This document shows positions 42,904 to 50,413 of a DNA stretch of 64,000 bases, in pieces. Source of the DNA: Actinophytocola sp963840275 (GTDB lineage Bacteria; Actinomycetota; Actinomycetes; Mycobacteriales; Pseudonocardiaceae); contig CAWIYK010000002.1 of the NCBI GenBank assembly GCA_963840275.1, positions 62,001-126,000 of the forward strand, read 5' to 3'. The number at the start of each line of letters is the position of its first letter. The stretch's first letter is position 1. The position numbers and the translations under genes are program-made. The notes beneath the pieces were generated by a model that did not search any database, was not told where the DNA came from, and was given only the letters and a program-made list of their open reading frames with translations.

Positions 42904-43785
42904 GTGCCCGGCTACCATCAAAAGCTTCCTCGGATTGCCGCAGTCGAACTTCTCCTAAAATACGAGATCGAGCTTATGGCTGAGCCCTACAAAAGCTGGC
43001 TAATTATATCGTTTGGCTTGCGCGAAGACCTCAGTCACCTTACGGCCGATGCATTAAGGCAAAAAGCAGCCGACCTCGCTAATGCCACGGATCCGGAAAA
43101 CGTCCAGCGCGGGTTGGCTGATCCCGAAGTATTTCGTCATAGCAAAGAACTCGAGGCACTCAGTGCGCTAGCCGATCAGATTGTGGCCGATTGTTTTGTG
43201 CCCTCTGGTGAAGAGCGGCCCGATGCCAATCAGGCATTACTGACCCAAGATGAACCACAACCGGCTGTAGACCATACTGCTGTGAGTGTCACTAGATCGC
43301 CGCCCGCGCCACCTCAAGCTACTCAGCAGCCCTCGCAACCTAAAGGTCGCGAATCGTTCGTAGAACGAACCGCGAACAGATTTTCCCTAGAGTTGCGTGC
43401 CCTGAAAAATCTGGTCATTCGCGTCGGCAAAAGCGTCGAGGAGGAATGGCGTACAGTCATCTGGTTGTTTGTTTTAGCCATCTCTGGCGTCATCCTTACC
43501 AGCATACCGAGAATTAAGACTCGATCGATACTGCCAGCGTGGCACGAACCGTTTCACACGCTTGGGGAAATAGTAGACAGTAATGCGTTCGTCTGGATCA
43601 TCATTGCGATTCTCGTTTACCCTTCCTGTTCGTTCCTTTTTGGGTTGAAATATCGTGTGCATATTTGGATTAGCGCGGCCATGACTTGCGTTGTGTGTGC
43701 CGTTTTGGTGTCGATCCTCGTCGCGGATGCACAGGATACGGATAGCTACGAAGCAGCCATGGAAGAAGTTCACGCTGGCAGCTGA
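42904..43785 (+). CDS. Membrane protein of unknown function
   Basis: About 293 residues, AT-richer than its surroundings. The N-terminal third is helical and soluble (AEPYKSWLIISFGLREDLSH, ELEALSALADQIVADCF). A Pro/Gln-rich linker (SPPAPPQATQQPSQPKG) is followed by three membrane helices near the C-terminus (WLFVLAISGVILTSIP, FVWIIIAILVYPSCSFLFGL, ISAAMTCVVCAVLVSILVAD). The start is uncertain: GTG 42904, ATG 42976 or ATG 42808. It is followed 8 bases later by the next gene. I recognise no family; the build (helical adaptor plus membrane helices) would suit a membrane effector. Confidence 0.65.
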   Translation: MPGYHQKLPRIAAVELLLKYEIELMAEPYKSWLIISFGLREDLSHLTADALRQKAADLANATDPENVQRGLADPEVFRHSKELEALSALADQIVADCFVPSGEERPDANQALLTQDEPQPAVDHTAVSVTRSPPAPPQATQQPSQPKGRESFVERTANRFSLELRALKNLVIRVGKSVEEEWRTVIWLFVLAISGVILTSIPRIKTRSILPAWHEPFHTLGEIVDSNAFVWIIIAILVYPSCSFLFGLKYRVHIWISAAMTCVVCAVLVSILVADAQDTDSYEAAMEEVHAGS

Positions 43786-43793
43786 AGGATTCT

Positions 43794-44525
43794 TTGTCCT
43801 TTAATACAGACAGCGAATGCCCAAGCTTGCCAACCCTTCATGTGGCGCCTCCTCCAACGAAGCTGCCTAGCGCTAGCGGGGCCGTCGAGCGGCGTTTCCC
43901 CTATGGTCGCGCTGGATACGGGGGGCTTATTGTACGCACGGAGCTTGATCAACGCTTTTGCGAACAAAAGGATGGCGCATTAAAACTGCAAACACGCGAG
44001 TTCGATACAAGCGCCTTTCCAGGCAATGGAGGGCGCGACTCAGACAGGGCAATTTACGCACAAGTCTTTTCGCGACCTTTTATCGGTACTGCGTGGACTG
44101 ACTGCGGCATAGCGGCAGTACCGCGACTTAATAGCGCGGTCTCGACGGTACCTAGTTTTGGGCTGGAGTTCGTGAATGATGAGGCAGGATCGGGCTACCG
44201 GCCGGTTGTCTCGCTGGCGAACGAAAAGGGCGAGGCCGTGGTCGAGAGAAGTCCGATCATTATCCCTTACAATGAAGACAGCGAGTTTGCCGATTCATCA
44301 CGAGACGGCTGGTTAAAGATGGCTGTCCTACGTAAGGGGCGGCAATACACCTTCTTCGTCAACGACCGAGAGGTGTTGGTGTACAACTGGCCCGAAAGGT
44401 GGCCGCACGTACACCTGAGTATCCAGACGCACTTGCGCGACGGTCGCAAACCTTCGCAGGATCTACAGGATTTGCGAGGATGCCAGTTTGACGATTTTGA
44501 TTACTGGACGCAGCCCGGACGGTGA
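43794..44525 (+). CDS. Hypothetical protein with lectin-like beta fold
   Basis: A 243-residue protein from TTG 43794, with AAGGA five bases upstream and 8 bases after the previous stop, so the two genes are probably co-expressed. The sequence looks like a beta sandwich (GWLKMAVLRKGRQYTFFVND, REVLVYNWPERWPHVHLSIQ), reminiscent of concanavalin/LamG-type domains. There is no signal peptide. Like its neighbour it is AT-richer than the flanks. Function unknown. Confidence 0.6.
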   Translation: MSFNTDSECPSLPTLHVAPPPTKLPSASGAVERRFPYGRAGYGGLIVRTELDQRFCEQKDGALKLQTREFDTSAFPGNGGRDSDRAIYAQVFSRPFIGTAWTDCGIAAVPRLNSAVSTVPSFGLEFVNDEAGSGYRPVVSLANEKGEAVVERSPIIIPYNEDSEFADSSRDGWLKMAVLRKGRQYTFFVNDREVLVYNWPERWPHVHLSIQTHLRDGRKPSQDLQDLRGCQFDDFDYWTQPGR

Positions 44526-44853
44526 AATCTGGGAGGAATGTCTGTGAAGGGCCTACAGCCGATCCAGCCCGTCGCGGATTTCTGTAAAGTTCGGGATCGC
44601 GCTGAACGAGCTGTCTGCCAGTAGGAGCACGCGGCTTGTGCTCACGACGCGGCAAACCAGCCGCGGTGTGCTCGTACACTGTCAGTTCAGCTCCAACCGC
44701 ATGCCGTATCTCGTAACACGGCCAGTTGATACCGCAGCTCAAGCACAGCCCCGATCGTTCTCCGGGCCGGTGCTGATGCAGGGCGAGTACGAGCTGTTCG
44801 TATTGCCGGACAGGCAGCAGCACGTCACCCTCACGCCGCCGATGCTTGCCCAT
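44359..44853 (-). CDS. Small Cys-containing hypothetical protein, end of operon
   Basis: From ATG 44853 the protein reads MGKHRRREGDVLLPVRQYEQ, then SGLCLSCGINWPCYEIRHAV, a CxxC plus PC pattern common in small actinobacterial element proteins that are usually about 100 residues. The frame runs on to 44359, overlapping the opposite-strand gene by 167 bases. The tail is probably not native and the true end may have been lost. The start overlaps the 3' end of the preceding small membrane-protein gene. Confidence 0.5.
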   Translation of the reverse strand: MGKHRRREGDVLLPVRQYEQLVLALHQHRPGERSGLCLSCGINWPCYEIRHAVGAELTVYEHTAAGLPRREHKPRAPTGRQLVQRDPELYRNPRRAGSAVGPSQTFLPDFTVRAASSNQNRQTGILANPVDPAKVCDRRASASGYSGVRAATFRASCTPTPLGR

Positions 44854-45019
44854 GCTCGTCTCGCTCATCACGCCTGTCGCCGTACCGCTCCGTCAATCGG
44901 GCGGCAGCTCGCGCCCGCCGCCGCTCCCCGAGCGCATCCGAGACCAGCCACCAAGCCGTCCAAAGTAAGAACGCCCAGAACGGTGACCCGGCCAGCAGGA
45001 CTACCCATACTTTGTCCAT
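44831..45019 (-). CDS. Small membrane protein
   Basis: A 62-residue protein with one membrane helix (VWVVLLAGSPFWAFLLWTAW) and a basic cytosolic tail (RRRARAAARLTERYGDRRDE). It starts 3 bases after the preceding stop, and its end overlaps the next gene start, as part of the eight-gene operon. No family recognised. Confidence 0.6.
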   Translation of the reverse strand: MDKVWVVLLAGSPFWAFLLWTAWWLVSDALGERRRARAAARLTERYGDRRDERDEHGQASAA

Positions 45020-45022
45020 GGC

Positions 45023-45274
45023 TCACTGCCGCCCCTCGCCGCTGTCGTCGACCAATTCGGCGTACGGAATGCCGTCCCCGTACTTGGCGAGTACTCGGCA
45101 GATGAGCTTGATCCGGCCCGGCCGCATCGGGTCGATACCGTTCACGGTGTTGCGCATGGTGCCCTCGGACAAGGTGTCTAGTCCGAGGGCGTTGCATTCC
45201 GCGGTGAGGCGCTGGACGGTCCAGTTGTGGTCTTCGAGCCAGGTGCGGATCAGTTCTCGTTTGATCTTGGGCAT
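45023..45274 (-). CDS. Small HTH protein
   Basis: An 83-residue protein with a helix-turn-helix-like core (WTVQRLTAECNALGLDTLSE, GTMRNTVNGIDPMRPGRIKL, ICRVLAKYGDG). It overlaps the upstream gene by 25 bases. Probably a DNA-binding regulator of the operon. Confidence 0.65.
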   Translation of the reverse strand: MPKIKRELIRTWLEDHNWTVQRLTAECNALGLDTLSEGTMRNTVNGIDPMRPGRIKLICRVLAKYGDGIPYAELVDDSGEGRQ

Positions 45275-45525
45275 TGGTTCTCCAGCGGCGCTGAGCCCTC
45301 ATGCTGTTTGCGTCGTTCAACTCGTGCCTGCACTGCGCCGGCCGCCTCCGCCAAGCGTGCTGCCAAAGTTCGCTCGTCTGCCGTGCTGAGCGGCTCGATC
45401 CGTCCGGCGTCCGCGTCAAGGAACTGCAGCACGTAGCGGCTGAGCATGGCGTTCACCGCACTCAGCTCGTGCATCAGCCGGCCGTCCTGGTGGGCGGCTT
45501 CGTCAGGCGGCGGGACGGCCTTCAC
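45250..45525 (-). CDS. Hypothetical helical protein of the operon
   Basis: A 91-residue protein from GTG 45525, which overlaps the upstream stop as GTGA. The sequence (LMHELSAVNAMLSRYVLQFL, ADERTLAARLAEAAGAVQAR) is helical and soluble. No family recognised. Confidence 0.6.
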   Translation of the reverse strand: MKAVPPPDEAAHQDGRLMHELSAVNAMLSRYVLQFLDADAGRIEPLSTADERTLAARLAEAAGAVQARVERRKQHEGSAPLENQCPRSNEN

Positions 45526-46028
45526 GGCACCCACCGGCCAACTGGCACGCCATCCCGGCTGCTTGCGCCACGCGTACCGCCTCGGCACGGCAAGCGGGAT
45601 GGCATCGTGAGTGGCACCTCCCCGGACAGGAAGAAGAGCTTCGCCCCGGTGAAGCGGATGGCCTGGGCGAGGAGCCCAGCCCCCGCCCGCTCGTTGGATA
45701 AGTGCGTGGGGCCAACGAGCACCACGCCGTAGCTGTCCGGCAGCATCAGGACGTCGAGCAACGCCGCGAAACCCAGCCGCTCCAGCTCTCCGGAATGCAC
45801 TCCGATGTCGGTGAACACGGTGCTCAGGTGCCAGCCTTCGTCGCAGCACCAGCAGGTCAGGACGTCCTGGCAGGCCGCGACGAACGCTGGCCGCTTCACG
45901 TGGCTACGGATGTAGCCGTACATCACTGGCTTCTCGTCAGGCTCGGCTCGGAAGATCGGCGGGAACCGCAAGCTGTGTTCAAGCTGGCGGAGTTGAGCCA
46001 GTTCGTCGTCCCGGTTGATGGCCGACAT
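45522..46028 (-). CDS. Solo resolvase-fold protein, probably non-catalytic
   Basis: A 168-residue protein whose residues 35-140 follow the serine-resolvase catalytic fold: VMYGYIRSHVKRPAFVAACQ, FTDIGVHSGELERLGFAALL, VLMLPDSYGVVLVGPTHLS. There is no recombinase or DNA-binding domain. The expected YxRVS motif is YIRSH, so the Ser is displaced by one position and activity is doubtful. It is the longest gene of an overlapping operon of small genes, starts 1 base after the preceding stop, and is coupled to the next by GTGA. It may be a regulatory or structural relative of resolvase. Confidence 0.7.
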   Translation of the reverse strand: MSAINRDDELAQLRQLEHSLRFPPIFRAEPDEKPVMYGYIRSHVKRPAFVAACQDVLTCWCCDEGWHLSTVFTDIGVHSGELERLGFAALLDVLMLPDSYGVVLVGPTHLSNERAGAGLLAQAIRFTGAKLFFLSGEVPLTMPSRLPCRGGTRGASSRDGVPVGRWVP

Positions 46029-46029
46029 G

Positions 46030-46275
46030 TCACATACCCGGTGCGGTCAGTATCGGCAGGTCAACCTTGGGGTCATCCGGCAGCGGCACGGCCAGCAGCT
46101 CGTTCGCCAGGAGCACGAAACGCTCCAGCGCCGGTCGCTCGAACAGCACGTTCACCCCGTCGTTGGGGTCGCCAAACATGACATGAATGTCCAGGTCACC
46201 GGTGAATTCGCCGCGCATGCGGCAGGAGTCCGGGATGTCGAGCCAGACGGACTTTTCCGGTGGGTCGGGGATCAT
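46030..46275 (-). CDS. Small hypothetical protein
   Basis: An 81-residue protein (DLDIHVMFGDPNDGVNVLFE, RPALERFVLLANELLAVPLP), mixed alpha/beta. ATG 46275 overlaps the upstream stop (ATGA). Its fold resembles that of the preceding gene product (beta strand, then a helix with F-V-L), so the two may be a diverged pair. Function unknown. Confidence 0.62.
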   Translation of the reverse strand: MIPDPPEKSVWLDIPDSCRMRGEFTGDLDIHVMFGDPNDGVNVLFERPALERFVLLANELLAVPLPDDPKVDLPILTAPGM

Positions 46276-46544
46276 GCCGAGCGCTCCGCGGCCTGGTCGC
46301 GTTCGGCGCGCTCTCGGGCGTCCCCCTCGGCTTCGTCCTGGTTGGCAGGAACCGCCATCTCGGTCAGGGCCTTGCCACCCAGCTCGACGAACTTCCGGAG
46401 CGCTGCAACATCGAAGAAGAACTCGAACGGCTGGGCTTTGCCGCTCACGGTGACGTAGACGCCATCGCTGCCGCTCAGGTTGTAGGTGATGTCGCACCCC
46501 TCATGGATGCCGACCCATGAGTTCACGACCAAGGTTCCGTACAT
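46272..46544 (-). CDS. Small hypothetical protein
   Basis: A 90-residue protein (GCDITYNLSGSDGVYVTVSG, FEFFFDVAALRKFVELGGKA) with an acidic, charged tail (AEGDARERAERDQAAERSA). The stop overlaps the next ATG by 4 bases. Like the following protein it pairs beta strands with a short helix; a partner interaction is plausible. No family recognised. Confidence 0.62.
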   Translation of the reverse strand: MYGTLVVNSWVGIHEGCDITYNLSGSDGVYVTVSGKAQPFEFFFDVAALRKFVELGGKALTEMAVPANQDEAEGDARERAERDQAAERSA

Positions 46545-46553
46545 GATGTGAGT

Positions 46554-46835
46554 TCAACTCTCTTTCTTCGTTGATGTGTTGTTCTGCTCGCCTGGTTCGA
46601 GCCGGATGTGATTCGGTCCGCCTCGTGAGCGCAACGCGACGCCTGCTTCAAGCAAGAGGGTTCGCACGGTGCCGAACGCCAGGCGCTGTTCGGCGGCAAG
46701 CTTGCGGATGGATGCGCCCGCTTCGTAGGCCGACTTGAGCTTGTTGGCGAGCCACGCCCGCGCCTCGTCGTCAGACAGCCGCTGGCGGGTGCGGATCATG
46801 CGGCGGCTACGAGCCGACTTTCGGCGGCCGGTCAT
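46554..46835 (-). CDS. Small HTH DNA-binding protein, first gene of operon
   Basis: A 93-residue protein with an Arg/Lys-rich N-terminus and a helix-turn-helix (ARAWLANKLKSAYEAGASIR, KLAAEQRLAFGTVRTLLLEA, GVALRSRGGP), as in small element regulators related to Lsr2-like or HTH_38-type proteins. It is first in the minus-strand operon, about 380 bases from the divergent DUF5753 regulator. Confidence 0.72.
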   Translation of the reverse strand: MTGRRKSARSRRMIRTRQRLSDDEARAWLANKLKSAYEAGASIRKLAAEQRLAFGTVRTLLLEAGVALRSRGGPNHIRLEPGEQNNTSTKKES

Positions 46836-47094
46836 GTGCCGTATCCCTGGCGAGTCATGGCGACGGCAGGGCCGGAACGCCGGTTCCTCCCCGGCCCTGC
46901 CGTGATCGTGGAGACGCAGGCAACGACGTACGGAGCGCTCCCGGGCAGGCCACGCGCCAGGCGGGTCTCAAGACACACGCCGTTGCCTGCAGGTACGCCC
47001 AGCCATCCGGGGCCAGGTCTATGGCTGGGCGAAGCCAACATAGGCGGTCCTTCCTCGGCGGGTATAGTCGCCGGTGTACTTATACGGATGATCG

Positions 47095-47112
47095 TACGTA
47101 AATTTCTACGTA
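47095..47112. promoter_or_regulatory. Inverted TACGTA pair, candidate operator
   Basis: TACGTA at 47095-47100 and 47107-47112 are separated by AATTTC in the divergent intergenic region. TATAGT and TATACG elements lie just upstream (47062 and 47081). It is a candidate binding site for the DUF5753 regulator or the HTH protein. The rest of 46836-47215 holds no supported gene. Confidence 0.45.
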
Positions 47113-47215
47113 GAACCATACACCAATCGGGTGATGGGTCTCTGCACGCGTCATGACGCAGTGCAGACTTGACGCCGCACGGCACGAATGACTGGCAATG
47201 AGGAGGCTTGGGCGC

Positions 47216-48061
47216 GTGGCAGATCGTGAAGACCCGTCCGCGGTTCGCTGGCTGGTCGGAGTGGAGCTGACCCGGTTCCGGGAGCGCAGCGGCCGGAAGA
47301 TCGGCGAAGCCGCCAAGGCGATCAAGTGTTCGCCCGGCAAGATCGGCCACATGGAGAGCGGCCGTAACCAGCAACAACCCGGCGAGGTGCGCGACCTCCT
47401 CCGCTTCTACGGTGCCGACCAGGCCGACATCGACCGACTGTCATCGCTCGCCGGTAGCGCTGGCGAACAAACCTGGTGGGCCGCCTGGACTGACGTCGTG
47501 CCGGACTGGCTGCGGACCTTCGTCGGTCTGGAAGGCCTGGCCGCGCAGTCGTCGATCTACGCCCCGCTCGTCTTCCCGGCCCTGCTCCAGACTGAGGCCT
47601 ACGCGTTGGGCGTCACCGCAGGGCAGATTCGTGTCAGTCCCGACCACAACGAGCGCACCGTCAGCCTGCGTATGGAACGGCAACGCCGCTTGTTCGTCGA
47701 AGACCAACCGCTCCGGCTGACCGTCATGCTCGAGGAGGTCGTGCTCGACCGCCCTATCGGCGGCAAGGACGTTATGCACAGCCAGCTCGAACACGTCCTG
47801 GGGCTCATGGAGCACGAGAACATTGAGGTCAGAGTGCTGCCAACGGCGATCGGCGCGCACGATGCGCTGGTTGGGCCGTTCACGGCGCTCGACTTCTCCA
47901 AGGCACAGAGCATCGCCTACGTCGAGCAGGTCAACGGCGCAATCTACGTCCAGGATCAAGATCAGGTGAACGGGTACACTCGCACTGTCAACCGGTTGCG
48001 CGACGTCGCGCTGTCGCCGGAGGAGAGCGCAGCGGTCATCCGCTCGCGCCTCACGACGTAG
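47216..48061 (+). CDS. XRE regulator with DUF5753
   Basis: A 281-residue regulator. It has an N-terminal XRE helix-turn-helix (LTRFRERSGRKIGEAAKAIK, CSPGKIGHMESGR) and a C-terminal DUF5753 domain (WLRTFVGLEGLAAQSSIYAP, VFPALLQTEAYA, FSKAQSIAYVEQVNGAIYV). This is the WhiJ-like class that almost always sits beside a DUF397 gene, as here. GTG 47216 has AGGAGG 9 bases upstream. These pairs regulate development or secondary metabolism in Streptomyces, and some behave like toxin-antitoxin pairs. The specific target is unknown. Confidence 0.9.
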   Translation: MADREDPSAVRWLVGVELTRFRERSGRKIGEAAKAIKCSPGKIGHMESGRNQQQPGEVRDLLRFYGADQADIDRLSSLAGSAGEQTWWAAWTDVVPDWLRTFVGLEGLAAQSSIYAPLVFPALLQTEAYALGVTAGQIRVSPDHNERTVSLRMERQRRLFVEDQPLRLTVMLEEVVLDRPIGGKDVMHSQLEHVLGLMEHENIEVRVLPTAIGAHDALVGPFTALDFSKAQSIAYVEQVNGAIYVQDQDQVNGYTRTVNRLRDVALSPEESAAVIRSRLTT

Positions 48062-48081
48062 ACCTGATCACGGAGGAAGCC

Positions 48082-48273
48082 ATGCCCACCCCAGACCGCC
48101 ATGACGGGTGGCGGAAGTCGTCCTATTCGGACACCGCCAACGGCTGCGTCGAACTCTTCCGCACCCTGGGCGCGGTGCGCGATTCCAAGAACCCGGACGG
48201 GCCACGCCTGATCGTCGATGCTCAGGGCCTCGTGAGCGGGATCAAGGCGGGGAGCTGGAGCTACCAGGGGTAG
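48082..48273 (+). CDS. DUF397 protein
   Basis: A 63-residue DUF397 protein (WRKSSYSDTANGCVELFRTL, VRDSKNPDGPRLIVDA). ATG 48082 has GGAGGAA upstream and follows the DUF5753 regulator by 20 bases. DUF397 proteins are the small partners of XRE-DUF5753 regulators. Confidence 0.92.
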   Translation: MPTPDRHDGWRKSSYSDTANGCVELFRTLGAVRDSKNPDGPRLIVDAQGLVSGIKAGSWSYQG

Positions 48274-48837
48274 CCCGCGAGCAGCATGGGCTGGCCAACC
48301 GTTCTGGGCTGTTGATGTAAAGGAGGCCGGGCACGGTGGAACCGGCTTGGATCGCTGTGGGCATAGCCGGCATAGCGGCCGCCGCAGCCTGGTTCGCAGC
48401 GATTAACGGCGCGCGCACGTTGCGGCGTGCCCGACAAGACAGTCAGGCGAAGAGCCGCCCCATGGTGGCGGCCGAGTTGCGGATACCTCCCTACTCACGC
48501 GGTACTCAGTCGCTGGTGATCAAAGAACTTCGGCCCGACTGTCGCCAGAAACGTACGAGTGACCTTTGATCCAGAGATTCCAGACCCGGAACCTGCGAAG
48601 GCGAAAACGAGCGTTACGACCTTCTTGAAGCGTCGATATGCCAAGCCGATCCCTGTCCTGACGCCAGGAATGGAACTCGACAATCTTTACTATGTAGGCC
48701 GCCCTAGCGATGGCGTCACTTTTGAAAACACGGAGCCGACGCCTCCCCAAGTAACAGTCACCATTGCCTACGAGGCGCCAGACGGCAAAACCTACGAAGT
48801 GAACCGCCCCGGGTTCGGTAGAGACTCGTTACTGGGG

Positions 48838-49779
48838 TCAGGCGACCAGACTGGTCAGGTCGCCTAGCTCGTACAGGGTCTCGAACTCGGTCGGTGGCCG
48901 ATAGCCACAGGCCTCATGAAGTCGTCGATCGTTGTACCATTCCACCCAGGCGGCGGTAGCTATTTCGACTTCGTTCTTATTATGCCACGGCCCTTGGGGT
49001 TTGATCAACTCTGTTTTGTAGAGACCGATGGTGGATTCCGCGAGGGCGTTGTCGTACGCGTCGCCGACGGTGCCGATCGACGCGTCGATACCCGCGTCGA
49101 TAAGATGCCGGGTGAACCGGAAAGACGTATACTGACTCCCGGCGTCGGAATGATGAACCAGCTTCTCCTCGCCGCTCACTGGGCGATAGTCACGGTGCCG
49201 CAATCCCATGTCGATAGCGTCGAGCACCAGGTCCGTTTCCTTGGACGTACTCGCCCGCCAGCCCACGATCTTGCGGGAGAAGACATCGATGGCGAACGCG
49301 ACGTAGACAGTGCCGGCCCAGGTCGCGACGTAGGTGAAGTCCGCTACCCACAACCGGTTCGGCGCACCCGCTGCGAACTGGCGTTTCACCAGGTCCGCGG
49401 CCCGAACGCCGTCCTTGTCCTGGATCGTGGTGCGCACTATCTTGCCGCGCACCGCGCCCGCCAGGCCGAGCTGGCGCATCAGCCGTGCGACCCGACTGCG
49501 CCCGACCTGGATGCCTTCTCGCCGCAGCTGACGCCAGATCTTCTTGGCGCCGTACACTCGGTAATTCTCGTCGTACACGCGTTGAATCTCTACCATGAGT
49601 TTCTCGTCTTCGATCTCGCGCCGCGATTTCGGGCGCGTGAGGGCGGCATAATAGGTGGACGGAGCGATCTTGATACCGAATTCGGTCAGCACGGTACAGA
49701 TCGGCTCGACTCCGAACCGGTCCTTATGTTCCGTGATGAACGCTACGAGCGTGGCGGTCGAGGGTCGAGCTCCCTCGCG
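48838..49779 (-). CDS. IS3-family transposase, OrfB (DDE catalytic part)
   Basis: The catalytic half of the transposase. It has an HTH_21-like segment (YRVYGAKKIWRQLRREGIQV, GRSRVARLMRQLGL) and an rve integrase core with D in WVADFTYVATWAGTVYVAFA, D in HHSDAGSQYTS, and E in NALAESTIGLYKTELI, then WVEWYNDRRLHEACGYRPP. It has no normal start at its true N-terminus and should be made as an OrfAB fusion by a -1 frameshift near 49775, where OrfA and OrfB overlap. The first internal ATG is at 49692. The frame is uninterrupted, so the element may be active. Confidence 0.9.
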   Translation of the reverse strand, partial: REGARPSTATLVAFITEHKDRFGVEPICTVLTEFGIKIAPSTYYAALTRPKSRREIEDEKLMVEIQRVYDENYRVYGAKKIWRQLRREGIQVGRSRVARLMRQLGLAGAVRGKIVRTTIQDKDGVRAADLVKRQFAAGAPNRLWVADFTYVATWAGTVYVAFAIDVFSRKIVGWRASTSKETDLVLDAIDMGLRHRDYRPVSGEEKLVHHSDAGSQYTSFRFTRHLIDAGIDASIGTVGDAYDNALAESTIGLYKTELIKPQGPWHNKNEVEIATAAWVEWYNDRRLHEACGYRPPTEFETLYELGDLTSLVA

Positions 49780-50063
49780 AAGAAAGCCGACGCAGCCTTC
49801 AAAATTTCGTTAGCCCGACGCAACTCAGCGACTTCCCGCCGCAGCCGCTTCAACTCGGCCGACTCCTCACTCGAGGTCCCCGCCCGCGCGCCGGCGTCGA
49901 CCTCGGCCTGACGCACCCACTTGCGCAGCGTCTCGCCCGACACGCCCACCTTCGCCGCCACCGAGCAGATCGCCTCCCACTGCGACGCATACTGCTCTAC
50001 CTGCTCAAACACCAACCCAACCGCACGCTCACGGAACTCACGTGAGTACCTCTTCCCGGCCAT
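49743..50063 (-). CDS. IS3-family transposase, OrfA (HTH part)
   Basis: A 106-residue protein: HTH_Tnp_1 domain (RYSREFRERAVGLVFEQVEQ, AAKVGVSGETLRKWVRQAEV) followed by a leucine-zipper-like helix (ELKRLRREVAELRRANEILK, AASAFFARE). It binds the terminal repeats and regulates transposition. ATG 50063 is chosen; an in-frame ATG at 50078 is possible. Confidence 0.9.
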   Translation of the reverse strand: MAGKRYSREFRERAVGLVFEQVEQYASQWEAICSVAAKVGVSGETLRKWVRQAEVDAGARAGTSSEESAELKRLRREVAELRRANEILKAASAFFARELDPRPPRS

Positions 50064-50413
50064 GATCCACATCCTCACTCAACGAGTGAGCCTCCATCAA
50101 ACCTGGGGCGGTTCAAAGAGCCGTTTTTGCTGGACGTGAACTTGCTTCGTCAACGTACCTACGTCACTTCATCGACATCGCCCGAGAGTCAAGCCAAAGA
50201 AGCTCTCAAGACACTCAAGGCGATTCATCGTGCACTCGTCAAGCTCGGCGCTTCGAAGAATTCAGAGCCAGAACCGGGGTCTTTTGAAGCGCTGAGTGGT
50301 ATGTTCAAAGATCCAGCGCAGAGAAGCGATAGGCCGAGCCCAGAGGCAAGATAATGGCTTGTAGCCGCCAACAGGTCGACCACGCTAAGTCCGGTTAACG
50401 TAAGCTGGCGGTC

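Larger units (their letters stand above)
48800..50115. mobile_element. IS3-family insertion sequence, 1,316 bp
   Basis: The ends are inverted repeats: left TGAACCGCCCCGGGTT from 48800 and right the complement of TGAACCGCCCCAGGTT to 50115. They match imperfectly over about 27 bases and have TG...CA termini. A 3-base target duplication AAG flanks them (48797-48799 and 50116-50118). Two overlapping minus-strand frames encode the transposase. Confidence 0.92.
48336..50354 (+). pseudogene. Membrane protein gene interrupted by the IS element
   Basis: GTG 48336 starts a protein with one membrane helix (WIAVGIAGIAAAAAWFAAIN). The frame shifts by one extra base near 48525, after which it continues as FGPTVARNVRVTFDPEIPDP and PPQVTVTIAYEAPDGKTYE. 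The IS element then interrupts it. After the insertion the same gene resumes at 50119: PFLLDVNLLRQRTYVTSSTS and AKEALKTLKAIHRALVKLG, ending at TAA 50354. Removing the IS and one AAG copy rejoins the codons exactly (TAC GAA GAG CCG). A protein of this layout is a single-pass membrane protein with an immunoglobulin-like soluble domain. Function unknown. Confidence 0.8.

Noticed and set aside
46836..47160. Plus-strand open frame before the DUF5753 regulator
   Set aside because: No ribosome site and non-protein-like; the area has promoter-like elements and a TACGTA inverted repeat instead.
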